NCBI GenBank assembly: GCA_964566545.1
Contig: CAZMIX010000002.1
Span: 62,001-126,000 of the forward strand
Direction: 5' to 3'
Source: JAEYFP01 sp964566545
GTDB lineage: Bacteria; Bacillota; Clostridia; Lachnospirales; Lachnospiraceae
DNA length: 64,000 nucleotides
A program made the translations under genes and the position numbers. Within the stretch, counting starts at the first letter, position 1. Each line of letters begins with the position of its first letter. Under the pieces are notes generated by a model. The model ran no database searches. It saw only the letters and a program-made list of their open reading frames with translations, and was not told the DNA's origin. Shown in pieces: positions 45,821 to 55,150 of the stretch.

Positions 45821-47035
45821 ATGAAAGAGAAAGTGATTCTGGCCTATTCGGGCGGACTTGATACGACGGCGATCATCCCGTGGTTAAAAGAAAATTATGA
45901 TTATGACGTGATCTGCGTCTGCATCGACTGCGGACAGGAAAGCGAGCTGGACGGCCTTGAGGAGCGCGCTGCTGCAAGCGGAGCGACAAAGCTATATATA
46001 GAGGATGTCGTCGATGAATTCTGTGACGATTACATTGTTCCGTGCGTACAGGCTAACGCTGTTTATGAAAATAAATATCTGCTCGGTACCTCAATGGCAA
46101 GACCTGTCATTGCAAAACGCCTGGTAGAGATCGCAAGAAAAGAACAAGCTGCCGCCATCTGCCACGGCGCTACCGGCAAAGGAAATGATCAGATCCGTTT
46201 CGAGCTTGCCATCAAGGCTCTCGCTCCCGATTTAAAAATCATTGCCGCATGGCGTGACGATAAATGGACGATGGACTCCCGCGAATCCGAAATCGCCTAC
46301 TGCGAGGCGCATGGCATTCATCTTCCGTTTTCCGCGGATAACAGCTACAGCCGTGACCGCAATCTCTGGCATATCAGCCACGAGGGATTGGAGCTTGAGG
46401 ACCCTGCCAATGAGCCAAACTATGACCATCTGCTCGTCCTCGGCGTGACGCCGCAGAAGGCTCCCGAGGAAGGCGAATACGTTACGATGACATTTGAGGG
46501 AGGAATTCCAAAGAGCATCAACGGCAAGGAAATGAAGGTTTCCGACATTGTCCGCAAGCTGAATCAGCTCGGCGGCAAGCACGGGATCGGCATCATCGAT
46601 ATTGTGGAAAACCGGGTTGTCGGCATGAAATCCCGCGGAGTCTACGAGACACCGGGCGGCACGATTTTGATGGAAGCACATCAGCAGCTCGAGGAGTTGA
46701 TTTTAGACCGCGATACTTACGCTCTGAAAAAGGATATGGGTTCCAAGCTTGCGCAGATCGTCTACGAGGGCAAGTGGTTCACACCGCTGCGCGAGGCGGT
46801 GCAGGCGTTCATCGAATCCACACAGAACTATGTGACGGGAGAAGTGACCTTTAAGCTCTACAAAGGCAATATCATCAAGGCCGGCACAACCTCTCCGTAT
46901 TCCCTTTATAATGAAAGCATTGCTTCCTTTACAACAGGCGACTTATACGATCACCATGATGCCTCCGGCTTTATTAATCTATTTGGTCTTTCCTGCAAAG
47001 TGCGCGCCATGAAAATGGCGGAGGCCAAAAAGTAG
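45821..47035 (+). CDS. argG: Argininosuccinate synthase
   Basis: Joins citrulline and aspartate with ATP. The N-type ATP pyrophosphatase loop is AYSGGLDTTAI near the N-terminus; later blocks include GATGKGNDQIRFEL, EYNYSRDRN-like DNSYSRDRNLWHISHEG and GIIDIVENRVVGMKSRGVYETPGG. Length 404 is normal. Ribosome site CAGGAGGA. It is separated from the rest of the pathway on the opposite strand; argH is not next to it, as a DUF4397 gene follows after a strong terminator. Confidence 0.97.
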   Translation: MKEKVILAYSGGLDTTAIIPWLKENYDYDVICVCIDCGQESELDGLEERAAASGATKLYIEDVVDEFCDDYIVPCVQANAVYENKYLLGTSMARPVIAKRLVEIARKEQAAAICHGATGKGNDQIRFELAIKALAPDLKIIAAWRDDKWTMDSRESEIAYCEAHGIHLPFSADNSYSRDRNLWHISHEGLELEDPANEPNYDHLLVLGVTPQKAPEEGEYVTMTFEGGIPKSINGKEMKVSDIVRKLNQLGGKHGIGIIDIVENRVVGMKSRGVYETPGGTILMEAHQQLEELILDRDTYALKKDMGSKLAQIVYEGKWFTPLREAVQAFIESTQNYVTGEVTFKLYKGNIIKAGTTSPYSLYNESIASFTTGDLYDHHDASGFINLFGLSCKVRAMKMAEAKK

Positions 47036-47068
47036 ATTTTGCTATAAAGTAGGATAGGCACAAAAAGC

Positions 47069-47113
47069 AGACCTCGCATATACTAAATTAACTTGTATAT
47101 GCGAGGTCTTTTT
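47069..47113 (+). terminator. argG terminator that hides the next gene's ribosome site
   Basis: A 15-bp perfect stem pairs 47069-47083 with 47095-47109, followed by Ts. The 3' arm contains GAGGT, six bases before the ATG at 47114. So the hairpin that ends argG transcription also covers the ribosome binding site of the DUF4397 gene. Confidence 0.85.
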
Positions 47114-48220
47114 ATGTACAGAAATAGTTGGAACAAAAACAAACCGATGAGCTATATGGCGGATAATGCCGTTGTTATGCAGCCCGAGCATGCCATCCCC
47201 GTGCAGACCGAAAGCGTCGTTGTGAGGCGACCCGAAAATGTTGTTGTTATGCAGCCTGAAAACGCTGCTGTTATGCAGCCCGAAAACGCTGCTGTTACGC
47301 AGCCTAACAATGCTGCTGAAGAAACGATACCCCCTGTTCCGAATGAAGTGCTCATGAACACGGATGTTCCGACATTTGATATGCCTTTCCTGCGACCGCC
47401 TTCTCCAGATGACGGCAGGATACTTGGTGGCTCCGAAGCTCCCTCAGCCGGCTCTTCCATGATCAGTTTTCCGGCCATGCCTCCGGCATTTCCGGACACG
47501 CCTCTTGCTGCCCCCCTCCCGCACGCCTATCCGAGTGTGCCGGTTGCAAGAGGATGCAATATCCGCTTTTTGCATGCAGATAAAAATCTTGGCGCAGTTA
47601 CTGTCATTTTAAGCGAGGTAACACTTGTGACAAATCTTACGTTTGGAAATATCTCCGATTATTCGCAGGAGGCATCCGGTATCCTTCTCGTCACCGTCTC
47701 CACAACTGATCAGCCTTTTCAATACGTTGTACAGGAAACGATGCGCTTTAATTACGGAGAAACCTACACGGTTGCGATTGTACCGAGAGGCAGCGGAAGC
47801 GCTTTATTCCAGATCACCGATATTTCCTGCAGCAAATCTCTGTATAACTCGTGCCTGCGCGCCATCAATCTCTCTCCCGACAGCATCCCGCTGGATGTTT
47901 CTCTTTTAGACGGCCGGACAATTGCGAGGAATCTATCTTTCTTGGATATTGGCGGTTATAAACAGTTTATGCCCGGAACTTATCGGGTCATCGTATACGA
48001 AAACACATGTCGAAACAACATGCAGACTGAAAACCAGCATCCGGCCTCTGGTACGGCAATCCCCATCATTATTGGCGGGAGCAGCTCCGCCTGTATGACC
48101 TATATGCTGGCTTCCTCACAGATCCAGATAGACAGTAATCGCCTTTATACCATTTATCTAATTGGTTACACGACCGATTCTAACGGGCTTACAATTCTTT
48201 TTGTTGAAAGTAGCTTTTAA
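47114..48220 (+). CDS. DUF4397 protein with octapeptide repeats
   Basis: Function unknown. The start at 47114 is chosen because an in-frame ATG at 47093 falls inside the argG terminator. Residues 19-66 are six 8-residue repeats of the AVVMQPEN type. A Pro-rich linker follows (to about 130). Residues 135-365 are two DUF4397-like beta domains (IRFLHADKNLGAVTVIL..., LRAINLSPDSIPLDVSLLDGRTIARNLSFLDIGGYKQFMPG). There is no signal peptide and no membrane segment. In clostridia DUF4397 proteins are often surface or spore-coat-like; that placement is inference. Confidence 0.8.
   Translation: MYRNSWNKNKPMSYMADNAVVMQPEHAIPVQTESVVVRRPENVVVMQPENAAVMQPENAAVTQPNNAAEETIPPVPNEVLMNTDVPTFDMPFLRPPSPDDGRILGGSEAPSAGSSMISFPAMPPAFPDTPLAAPLPHAYPSVPVARGCNIRFLHADKNLGAVTVILSEVTLVTNLTFGNISDYSQEASGILLVTVSTTDQPFQYVVQETMRFNYGETYTVAIVPRGSGSALFQITDISCSKSLYNSCLRAINLSPDSIPLDVSLLDGRTIARNLSFLDIGGYKQFMPGTYRVIVYENTCRNNMQTENQHPASGTAIPIIIGGSSSACMTYMLASSQIQIDSNRLYTIYLIGYTTDSNGLTILFVESSF
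47168..47311 (+). repeat. Six 24-bp coding repeats
   Basis: In-frame units encode AVVMQPEH, AIPVQTES, VVVRRPEN, VVVMQPEN, AAVMQPEN and AAVTQPNN. The last three are the most alike at DNA level, so the array probably grew from the 3' side by slippage. Confidence 0.8.
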
Positions 48221-48274
48221 AAATAATAATTTTACACCCCCTTTGTTTTATGATACGATAGAAAATAGGATTTT

Positions 48275-48310
48275 GTATAATAGGAAATTCTTTTGAGTTT
48301 CCTATTATAC
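48275..48310. repeat. 13-bp inverted repeat after the DUF4397 gene
   Basis: GTATAATAGGAAA (48275-48287) pairs perfectly with TTTCCTATTATAC (48298-48310), loop 10 nt. It has no adjacent T-run, so it is a weak terminator at best. Its ATAGGAAATTC core is shared with the structured repeat at 59680. Confidence 0.55.
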
Positions 48311-48361
48311 AGTTGAACCTTTTTTAACTGTAACAACAAAATACACAAGAGGAAACTTTCC

Positions 48362-48658
48362 ATGAATGTACTGCTCATTATAGGCGCATATTTAATTGGT
48401 ATTAATTTATTCGGATTTTTCGCAATGGGAATAGATAAGCAGCGGGCAAAGCGGCAGGTGTGGCGCATTCCTGAGGCAACCCTGTTTTCCATTGCACTAT
48501 TTGGAGGAAGTATCGGCTGTCTCGGGGGGATGTACACCTTTCGCCATAAGACACAAAAGACTTCTTTTTTTGTCGGTATGCCGTTGATTCTCATTTTGCA
48601 GATCTTTGTGACTATGATCCTGTTGTTTTTCTCACCTATTTATTTTCGTGTGATGTGA
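48362..48658 (+). CDS. DUF1294 small membrane protein
   Basis: 98 residues with three hydrophobic segments. The conserved centre, FAMGIDKQRAKRQVWRIPEATLFSIALFGGSIGCLGGMYTFRHKTQKTSF, matches DUF1294, a widespread family of unknown role. Ribosome site AAGAGGA. It precedes the LytTR regulator by 35 bp in the same direction and may be co-transcribed with it. Confidence 0.85.
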   Translation: MNVLLIIGAYLIGINLFGFFAMGIDKQRAKRQVWRIPEATLFSIALFGGSIGCLGGMYTFRHKTQKTSFFVGMPLILILQIFVTMILLFFSPIYFRVM

Positions 48659-48693
48659 CTGATCTCATAAGCGATATATCTGGAGGAACGAAT

Positions 48694-49413
48694 ATGGCTC
48701 TCTATGTTGCAATTTGTGATGACAGCGTCGCCGACAGAAAACAGCTCGAGCGGCTGCTTTCCAAAGAAAATGACAGCAGGCAGACAAAGACCGGTGTCAT
48801 CTATATAGACTCCTTTGGCAGTCGGGAGGCGATGATTCATAGAATAAATAAATATGATTTATTTTTCATTGATATTGCAAACAACTCTCTAAACGGTATG
48901 GATATTGCAAAAGAGCTTCGTTTCATGGGCATCTGCGCACCGATCATATTGTGCAGCTCTCTCATCGATTATACGGCCTTTGGCAGTCCTGTGGCAAACA
49001 TCACCTATTTGACAAAGCCCGTCACAAAAGGGCAGGTGGCGCATATTTTAGATGTTGCGATCAAATGTGCCAAAACAAAAACTTCCCTTATCGAAGTAAG
49101 AGGAGAAAAAGAAACACATTTTATTAACCATCTGGATCTTATCTACGCGGTGCAAAAAAAACATCTGGTAGAAATCTCAATGAAAAACGGGAGCTTTTTT
49201 TCTATGCTTGGTACTATGGATGAACTTGAAATTCTCGTCAAGCAATACCGTTGTTTTATTTACTGCAAGCATGCGCTCGTCAATCTGCATCACATTACCG
49301 GCAGCAAGGGCAATTCCTTCCTCTTGACGACAGGACATGCCATGCCCTTCAGCTTTTTCCAGCGAAAAGAGCTGCTGCGCGCCTTCGCTGACTTTAAACA
49401 TAACGTCTCATAA
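48694..49413 (+). CDS. LytTR-type response regulator
   Basis: Transcription factor with a receiver domain (acidic D9-D10, phospho-acceptor D60 in YDLFFIDIANN, Lys in YLTKPVTKGQ) and a C-terminal LytTR DNA-binding domain (about 130-238: SLIEVRGEKETHFINHLDLIYAVQKKHLVEI..., CKHALVNLHHITGSKGNSF). The start at 48694 follows GGAGGAAC. No sensor kinase gene is adjacent; such orphan LytTR proteins often control surface or bacteriocin genes. It converges with degV, one base apart. Confidence 0.9.
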   Translation: MALYVAICDDSVADRKQLERLLSKENDSRQTKTGVIYIDSFGSREAMIHRINKYDLFFIDIANNSLNGMDIAKELRFMGICAPIILCSSLIDYTAFGSPVANITYLTKPVTKGQVAHILDVAIKCAKTKTSLIEVRGEKETHFINHLDLIYAVQKKHLVEISMKNGSFFSMLGTMDELEILVKQYRCFIYCKHALVNLHHITGSKGNSFLLTTGHAMPFSFFQRKELLRAFADFKHNVS

Positions 49414-49414
49414 T

Positions 49415-50251
49415 TTACAGGGCTACAATGATTCCGCCGTCAGCCGCGTACAGACTCGAAATTCCCGCTGTATCCAAAATCAAAACTTCCTTAAACTTCA
49501 TGACCTTCAGCATCTCATCCCGCAAATATAAAGCACGTTCCAGACAATTACAGTGGGAAATCGCAAGCCGCCTATTTTCGGAATCAGGTTTCGCCTTTCT
49601 GATAATTTCCACCATTTTGTGTAATGCCTTATTGATCCCTCTCGCCTGATCAAGCTGCTGGATTGTGCCTTCCTTCGTAGATCCCATGACCGGCTTAATG
49701 TTGAGCACACCTGCAACAAGCGCTTTCACATTGCTCAGGCGTCCGTTTTTACGCAACATTTCCAGCGTTTCCAATACAAAATAAGTGTCCATATCCGAAA
49801 TGAATTTTTCCACATGCGCTACGGTCTGCTCAAAGGTCATGCTTTTTTCCTTGCAGTCCGTAATTTCCAATGCGATCTGCGTCTGGGCTACCGACGCGCC
49901 CCTCGAATTGAACACGTACACCTTTGCGTCCGCATCCTCCTCTTCGAAAAGCCGCCTGCCAAGTTCCGCACTGTTATAGGAGCCGCTCAGCTCCGCCGAC
50001 AGCGTCACAACATAAGTCTCCTGATTCCCGCGCATCGTATCTGTATAAGTATCGGGAGAAGGACAAGCTGATTTCGGACATTCCGGACAAGCTGCGACCT
50101 TTCTTAAAAATTCCGCCTGATCAAAGTTTTCATCATCAATGAAAAATTCCTCGCCCACCTGCAAGGTCAGGGGAACATGGGCGAACCGCTGATCTTTCTC
50201 TAATTCTTCGGGTAATTCTCCGCAACTGTCCAACACAATTTTGTATTTCAT
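49415..50251 (-). CDS. DegV family fatty-acid-binding protein
   Basis: DegV/FakB proteins hold a fatty acid for phosphorylation by FakA. N-terminal KIVLDSCGELPEELE and VPLTLQVGEEFFIDDENF are typical, as is the ligand-contact region CPKSACPSPDTYTDTMRG with its TS/SPS-like serine, VTLSAELSGSYNSAELGRRLF and RKNGRLSNVKALVAGVLNIKPVM. Length 278. Ribosome site GGGAG. A FakA kinase is not in the window. Confidence 0.93.
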   Translation of the reverse strand: MKYKIVLDSCGELPEELEKDQRFAHVPLTLQVGEEFFIDDENFDQAEFLRKVAACPECPKSACPSPDTYTDTMRGNQETYVVTLSAELSGSYNSAELGRRLFEEEDADAKVYVFNSRGASVAQTQIALEITDCKEKSMTFEQTVAHVEKFISDMDTYFVLETLEMLRKNGRLSNVKALVAGVLNIKPVMGSTKEGTIQQLDQARGINKALHKMVEIIRKAKPDSENRRLAISHCNCLERALYLRDEMLKVMKFKEVLILDTAGISSLYAADGGIIVAL

Positions 50252-50361
50252 CCTGATACTCCCTTTTCCGATTAATTTATAGATGTAGTTTTGATTACTA
50301 TATATGATAGCATTTTTTACCGCATTTGAAAAGGGGGTAAACTGTATTTTTATAAAATATT

Positions 50362-51696
50362 TTATACAATTTTATAGAAGCATCTAAGCAGATCCGTAAG
50401 CGCCTTTTGATCCCGGCTTCCCATCAGCTCCCGCGCAGAATGCATAGCCAAAAGCGGCACGCCCACATCGATGACAAGCATCGGCAGCAACGTTGATGCA
50501 ATCGAACCAAGCGTGCTTCCGCTCGTCCCATCTGAACGATTCACAAACTTTTTATATGGAATCTCTTCCTTTAAAAGCATCTGCTCGATAATCGCAACCC
50601 CTTCCGAATCGGTCGCATAGGACTGCCCCGCTGCCTCCTTGACAGATACTCCGCTGTTTAAAGAGGCTCTGTTGATCGGATCGTACTTGACCACCTGATT
50701 AGGATGCAGGCCATGACCAACATCTGCTGAAAGCAGCATACCACCTGCAACCGCCGACTGGAAATCCATATGGCTTCCGCCAAGCGCATCATACAGCCTC
50801 TCAAGCACAAAGGACAGCAGCAAAGAGCCCGCTCCCTGCTTTGTCCTGCTGCCGATCTCCTCATGATCAAAAAACGCACCGACGTTGATACCATCTTCAC
50901 GTTCTGTTTCCAGAAGTCCTGTCATGACCGCCTGCACCGACGTCATATTATCAAGCCGAGGTGCCGAAACAAAATCATCTGCAATACCAAGGAAGCAGCC
51001 TTGCTCCGCACAATAGACCGATAGCTCAAAATCCAGAATATCCGAAGGCTTTACCCCCAATTCCTCAGAGAGAAAATCCAGAAAATAAGTGCTTTTTTTC
51101 CCGTTCTTTTCGTCGCCCTCTCGATTCAGCTGACTTTGCAGCATCCCCGCTACCGGGATCATATCCGTCTGCTTATTCAGCTCAACGCCCTTATTGATCT
51201 CTTTATTCAGATGAATCGCGATATTCGGAATCGTCAAAATTGGACGTTTTATGTCAACTAGTCGAAGCGTCGGTTTCATGACCTCATCGCTTTTTAAAGC
51301 GACACGTCCGGCAACTGAAAGCGGTCTATCCAGCCATGTATTCAAAATTGCGCCACCGTACATCTCCACGTTAACGCGCGCATAGTCCTCCTCCTTCATA
51401 TCTGGATTGGCCTTTACGCGCAGGCAAGGAAAATCCGTATGCGCCGCCGCCACGCGAAGCTGTCCTTTTACGGGATCGCCGCTGCCGATCTGAAATGCCA
51501 CAAGGGAAGAGCCGTGATGCCTTACAAAATAATTTCCGCCTTTTTTAAGCTTCCAGCTTTCCTCCAGCGACACTTCCGCATAGCCGGCCTTTTCCAGTCT
51601 GCGACTTACCGCCTCCACTGCGTGAAACGGAGAAACCGCCTCTTCGATCAGCGTCAGAAGCTCCTGCGCTTCTTTTGTTTGATTGCTTTGATTCAT
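50362..51696 (-). CDS. apeB: M18 family aminopeptidase
   Basis: Cytoplasmic zinc aminopeptidase removing N-terminal (often acidic) residues. The start at 51696 uses GAAGGA; an upstream in-frame start lacks a site. Metal and catalytic motifs: AAHTDFPCLRVKAN, the SAPRLDNMTSVQAVMTGL segment, FDHEEIGSRTKQGAGS and LLAMHSARELMGSRD at the C-terminus. Length 444 fits M18. It is a single-gene unit; no function specific to this locus is visible. Confidence 0.95.
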   Translation of the reverse strand: MNQSNQTKEAQELLTLIEEAVSPFHAVEAVSRRLEKAGYAEVSLEESWKLKKGGNYFVRHHGSSLVAFQIGSGDPVKGQLRVAAAHTDFPCLRVKANPDMKEEDYARVNVEMYGGAILNTWLDRPLSVAGRVALKSDEVMKPTLRLVDIKRPILTIPNIAIHLNKEINKGVELNKQTDMIPVAGMLQSQLNREGDEKNGKKSTYFLDFLSEELGVKPSDILDFELSVYCAEQGCFLGIADDFVSAPRLDNMTSVQAVMTGLLETEREDGINVGAFFDHEEIGSRTKQGAGSLLLSFVLERLYDALGGSHMDFQSAVAGGMLLSADVGHGLHPNQVVKYDPINRASLNSGVSVKEAAGQSYATDSEGVAIIEQMLLKEEIPYKKFVNRSDGTSGSTLGSIASTLLPMLVIDVGVPLLAMHSARELMGSRDQKALTDLLRCFYKIV

Positions 51697-51915
51697 ACTC
51701 TTTTCCTTCTCTCTGTTACCATTCTTATTTTTTGCACAAAATCCCTGCATTATACATACTTACACGTACTCGCTCGGGCGGCTATGGCAGCTTTCTCAAC
51801 AGCCATGCTCAATTTATCATATTTTTGAACTTTCAACAACTGTATCTCTGAAATTTTTATTTGTCCTCACCATGTCATGTTACACGTTATATTCGTCATC
51901 TTACCTATGTCAATA

Positions 51916-51943
51916 TTGATAAAAATCCTGTAGATGTTAAAAT
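51916..51943 (+). promoter_or_regulatory. Exonuclease III promoter
   Basis: TTGATA (51916-51921), 16-bp spacer, TAAAAT (51938-51943). The 333-bp gap between apeB and this gene otherwise holds only AT-rich sequence and a short ATGGC/GCCAT inverted repeat near 51785-51815. Confidence 0.5.
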
Positions 51944-52029
51944 ATATATATAGATTTATAGTGTGATGGCTAAAAATAACATCTCACAAACAGTCTGGTC
52001 TGATGTATTTATGAAAGGAGTTAAACATT

Positions 52030-52779
52030 ATGAAACTAATCTCATGGAATGTAAACGGCCTCCGCGCCTGCATTCAAAAGGGGTTTCTCGACTTCCTGCA
52101 CTCCGAGGATCCTGACATTATCTGCCTTCAGGAAACAAAGCTTCAAGAAGGCCAAATAGATCTGGAACTTCCCGGTTATTTTCAATACTGGAACTACGCT
52201 GAGAAAAAAGGCTATTCCGGCACTGCCATCTTCACGAAAGAAGAGCCGCTTTTCGTCTCACGCGGAATTGGAATAGAAGAGCACGACCACGAGGGACGCG
52301 TCATCACGCTGGAATATCCCGAATTCTACATGATTACCGTATACACTCCCAACTCTCAGGACGAACTGGCAAGGCTCCCTTACCGTATGAAATGGGAAAA
52401 GGACTTCCTCTGCTATTTAAAAGCGCTGGAAAAGAAGAAGCCCGTTATTTTCTGCGGCGATTTAAATGTAGCTCATAAGGAAATCGACCTAAAGAACCCC
52501 AAAAGCAACCGCAAAAACGCGGGCTTCACAGATGAAGAGAGAGAGAAATTTACGGTATTAACGGAATCCGGTTTTATCGACACCTTCCGTTATTTTTATC
52601 CCGATCAGGAAGGCATCTATTCCTGGTGGTCCTACCGCTTCAGTGCCAGAGCCAAAAACGCCGGTTGGCGCATCGACTATTTCCTTGTATCGGAGATCCT
52701 GAAGAACCGTTTGCAGGACGCCGTCATCTACACCGATGTACTCGGATCAGATCATTGCCCCGTAGGCCTGCTTATCTGA
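52030..52779 (+). CDS. xth: Exodeoxyribonuclease III / AP endonuclease
   Basis: Base-excision repair nuclease of the ExoIII/ExoA type. Active-site blocks in order: SWNVNGLRACI, CLQETKLQEGQ (metal Glu), TVYTPNSQDEL, FCGDLNVAHKEIDLKNP (Asp, Asn), GWRIDYFLVS and LGSDHCPVGL (catalytic Asp-His). Length 249. Ribosome site AAAGGAG. Confidence 0.97.
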   Translation: MKLISWNVNGLRACIQKGFLDFLHSEDPDIICLQETKLQEGQIDLELPGYFQYWNYAEKKGYSGTAIFTKEEPLFVSRGIGIEEHDHEGRVITLEYPEFYMITVYTPNSQDELARLPYRMKWEKDFLCYLKALEKKKPVIFCGDLNVAHKEIDLKNPKSNRKNAGFTDEEREKFTVLTESGFIDTFRYFYPDQEGIYSWWSYRFSARAKNAGWRIDYFLVSEILKNRLQDAVIYTDVLGSDHCPVGLLI

Positions 52780-52920
52780 TTATGCAAAACCGCCAGCCCC
52801 AGTTGCCGTATTACAGACCGGCCTTTCTATGGATAAGGTCTTAATAATTGTACCCTTTTTTTGTGTTTCATGATATAATACCGTCAGGCATTATATCGCG
52901 CCGGAACTCAGGGAGGGGCT

Positions 52921-53454
52921 ATGATTTTAATTAAGGTTACGGACATCAAGCATTTTATGAAGAAGCTGCTCTTTGAAAATGAGACTGCGTTTGACAGTTT
53001 TTTGTTGTCGGAGGCTTCGATTACGACTGGAAATACGGTTACAATCGACGGGCATATCAATAAGGAGTTTTATTCGCAGGAGGAGCTGGCGCTTTTGGCG
53101 GAAACCGCGCTTGAAAACGGGCGCATTTATTCGCCTGTGATGTCTCGTTGGAGTGTTTTAAAGAGCTTCTGCTTTCAGCTCATCAAAGGGAAAAAGACGC
53201 CGCTTTCTTTCCGCTTCGTCTTTTACCTCGCCGATGAAAACATCGAGCGCTTTTTAAACAGCGTCAAAACCGCGCTCACACGCGCGGATATTGACGGTCT
53301 GACCTTAAACGTCAAATATGACGGTCATACGCTCACGTGTACGACCGCCACATCCTTAAACCTGTTCACCCTCGACAAATCCATCGACCGCGCCTGGGAT
53401 GACATGGTCAAAAAATTTCTTTTTAAATACGAAATCGATTTTGAGGAGCTATGA
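52921..53454 (+). CDS. DUF5721-like protein
   Basis: Function unknown; 177 residues without membrane or signal segments. The start of the chain, MILIKVTDIKHFMKKLLFENETAFDSFLLSEASI, and the ending WDDMVKKFLFKYEIDFEEL are, to my memory, features of DUF5721 proteins of Lachnospiraceae. The start follows GGGAGGGG and an extended -10 (TGATATAAT) lies about 40 bp upstream. Its stop overlaps the convergent glucosidase gene by 6 bp. Confidence 0.75.
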   Translation: MILIKVTDIKHFMKKLLFENETAFDSFLLSEASITTGNTVTIDGHINKEFYSQEELALLAETALENGRIYSPVMSRWSVLKSFCFQLIKGKKTPLSFRFVFYLADENIERFLNSVKTALTRADIDGLTLNVKYDGHTLTCTTATSLNLFTLDKSIDRAWDDMVKKFLFKYEIDFEEL

Positions 53455-55131
53455 TTGATTTCTATATAGCACGGTCGCTTCATAGGGGCGCAGCGCCCCT
53501 GTTTTTTTGACCGTATCTTCCCCATAATTGGAAATCATAAGGGTCGTTTTTTCGTTTAGATAGGTTTCCGGTATTTCCGCCATCTGGGGTTTTTCCGAGA
53601 AATTCAAAAATACCAAAAGCCGTTCCTCTCCCAAAACGCGCTCATACGCAAACACATCCGGACTTTCCTCCATCATAAGACGGTAATCCCCATACACGAT
53701 GATTTTGTATTGATGCCGCAGCCTGATCAGCTTCTTATAATAAGAAAAAACAGAATCGGGATCATCAAATTGTTTCTTTGCATTGATCTCCAAATAATTG
53801 GGGTTGACCTTAATCCAGGGAGTTCCCTTTGTAAAGCCCGCATGCTCTTCCCCACTCCATTGCATGGGTGTTCTCGCGTTATCCCTGCTTCTTGCCTGCA
53901 GACATTTCATCATTTCCTCTTCGGAAATTAAGCCCGCTTCCGTCAGTTCCTGATAAATATGAAGGCTTTCGATGTCTTTATAATCCTCCAGCGTTTTAAA
54001 ATATGCGTTCGTCATCCCAAGCTCTTCACCCTGATAAATATAAGGAGTCCCCTGCATCATGTGAATGCAGGTAGCTAGCATTTTTGCGGATAATTCCCGA
54101 TACTGCTCTCCGTCGTTTCCAAAACGCGACACGCTCCTTGGCTGGTCGTGATTCTCCAGATAAAGGCTGTTCCATGCCTCTCCGTTCAGCTCCGTTTCCC
54201 ATTTGGAAAAGACCTTTTTGAATTCCTTTAAGTCAAAACGCTTTGTCGTCCACTTGCCAAATTCTCCGTCTCCGATCGAAACATGCTCAAATTGAAATAC
54301 CATATTCAATTCGCCGGCGTCCTCATCGGCATATTTTTTTGCCTCCTCGACCGTCACACCGGAAGCTTCACCGACTGTCATCAAATCATATTGGGACAAA
54401 ACCTTTTTACGCATCTCCTGCAAAAATTCATGTACTCTTGGTCCATTTTCATAGTAAGGGGTTCCGTCTCCATATAGCTTTTCCTCTTCCTTGCCGTCGG
54501 GAAATTTCTGGTCCTTTGAAATCATACTGATGACGTCCATCCGAAAGCCGTCGATCCCCTTTTGACACCACCAATCCATCATGGAAAAAACCTCTTCACG
54601 CACCTTTTCATTTTCCCAATTCAAATCAGGCTGTCTTTTGGAAAACAAATGCAGATAATACATTTGCGTCCTTGCATCGTACTCCCATGCGGAGCCGCCG
54701 AAGGCCGCACCCCAGTTGTTAGGCTCACAGCCATTCACGCCGTTTTTCCATATATAATAATCGCGATATGGATTGTCCTTCGATTTTCTGCTTTCCATAA
54801 ACCAGGGGTGCTCGTCCGACGTATGATTGACGACAAGATCCATGACGATTTTGATCTTCCTCGCGTGTGCTTCCATCAGCAGCAGCTCGAAATCCTCCAT
54901 CGTTCCATATTCGCGTAAAATTGCACGATAATCCGAGATATCATATCCGTTGTCATCAAGCGGCGACTGATAAACAGGAGAAAGCCAGATCACATCAATT
55001 CCAAGCTCCTTCAAGTAATCGAGCCTGTCGATGATCCCGTTTAAATCCCCGATTCCATCGCCATTACTGTCCATAAAGCTCCTCGGATAAATTTGATAAA
55101 CAACACTTTCTTTCCACCATGCTCTTTTCAT
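53449..55131 (-). CDS. GH13 alpha-glucosidase (oligo-1,6-glucosidase type)
   Basis: Cytoplasmic hydrolysis of imported alpha-glucosides. The start at 55131 uses GGGGA; the ATG four codons earlier has none. GH13 regions: DLVVNHTSDEHPWF (region I), GFRMDVISM (nucleophile Asp), TVGEASGV (acid Glu) and LENHDQPRSVSRFG (region IV). The residue after the nucleophile is Val, the feature linked to alpha-1,6 (isomaltose) preference in the oligo-1,6-glucosidase group. Last gene of the sugar cassette, 20 bp after the permease. Its 3' end carries a terminator for the opposite strand. Confidence 0.94.
   Translation of the reverse strand: MKRAWWKESVVYQIYPRSFMDSNGDGIGDLNGIIDRLDYLKELGIDVIWLSPVYQSPLDDNGYDISDYRAILREYGTMEDFELLLMEAHARKIKIVMDLVVNHTSDEHPWFMESRKSKDNPYRDYYIWKNGVNGCEPNNWGAAFGGSAWEYDARTQMYYLHLFSKRQPDLNWENEKVREEVFSMMDWWCQKGIDGFRMDVISMISKDQKFPDGKEEEKLYGDGTPYYENGPRVHEFLQEMRKKVLSQYDLMTVGEASGVTVEEAKKYADEDAGELNMVFQFEHVSIGDGEFGKWTTKRFDLKEFKKVFSKWETELNGEAWNSLYLENHDQPRSVSRFGNDGEQYRELSAKMLATCIHMMQGTPYIYQGEELGMTNAYFKTLEDYKDIESLHIYQELTEAGLISEEEMMKCLQARSRDNARTPMQWSGEEHAGFTKGTPWIKVNPNYLEINAKKQFDDPDSVFSYYKKLIRLRHQYKIIVYGDYRLMMEESPDVFAYERVLGEERLLVFLNFSEKPQMAEIPETYLNEKTTLMISNYGEDTVKKTGALRPYEATVLYRNQS
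53484..53508 (+). terminator. Terminator of the DUF5721 gene, inside the glucosidase coding end
   Basis: AGGGGCG (53484-53490) pairs with CGCCCCT (53494-53500), loop CAG, followed by GTTTTTTT. It stops rightward transcription 30 bp after the DUF5721 stop, yet lies within the last 20 codons of the opposing gene (TGALRPY region). Confidence 0.85.
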
Positions 55132-55150
55132 AATTGTCCCCATTTCATAA

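Noticed and set aside
47093..47113. Upstream ATG as start of the DUF4397 gene
   Set aside because: It lies in the loop and 3' arm of the argG terminator and has no ribosome site; the ATG at 47114 has GAGGT at proper spacing.
51700..52029. Hidden small gene between apeB and xth
   Set aside because: Only AT-rich sequence with a promoter-like pair; no frame with a ribosome site except xth itself.
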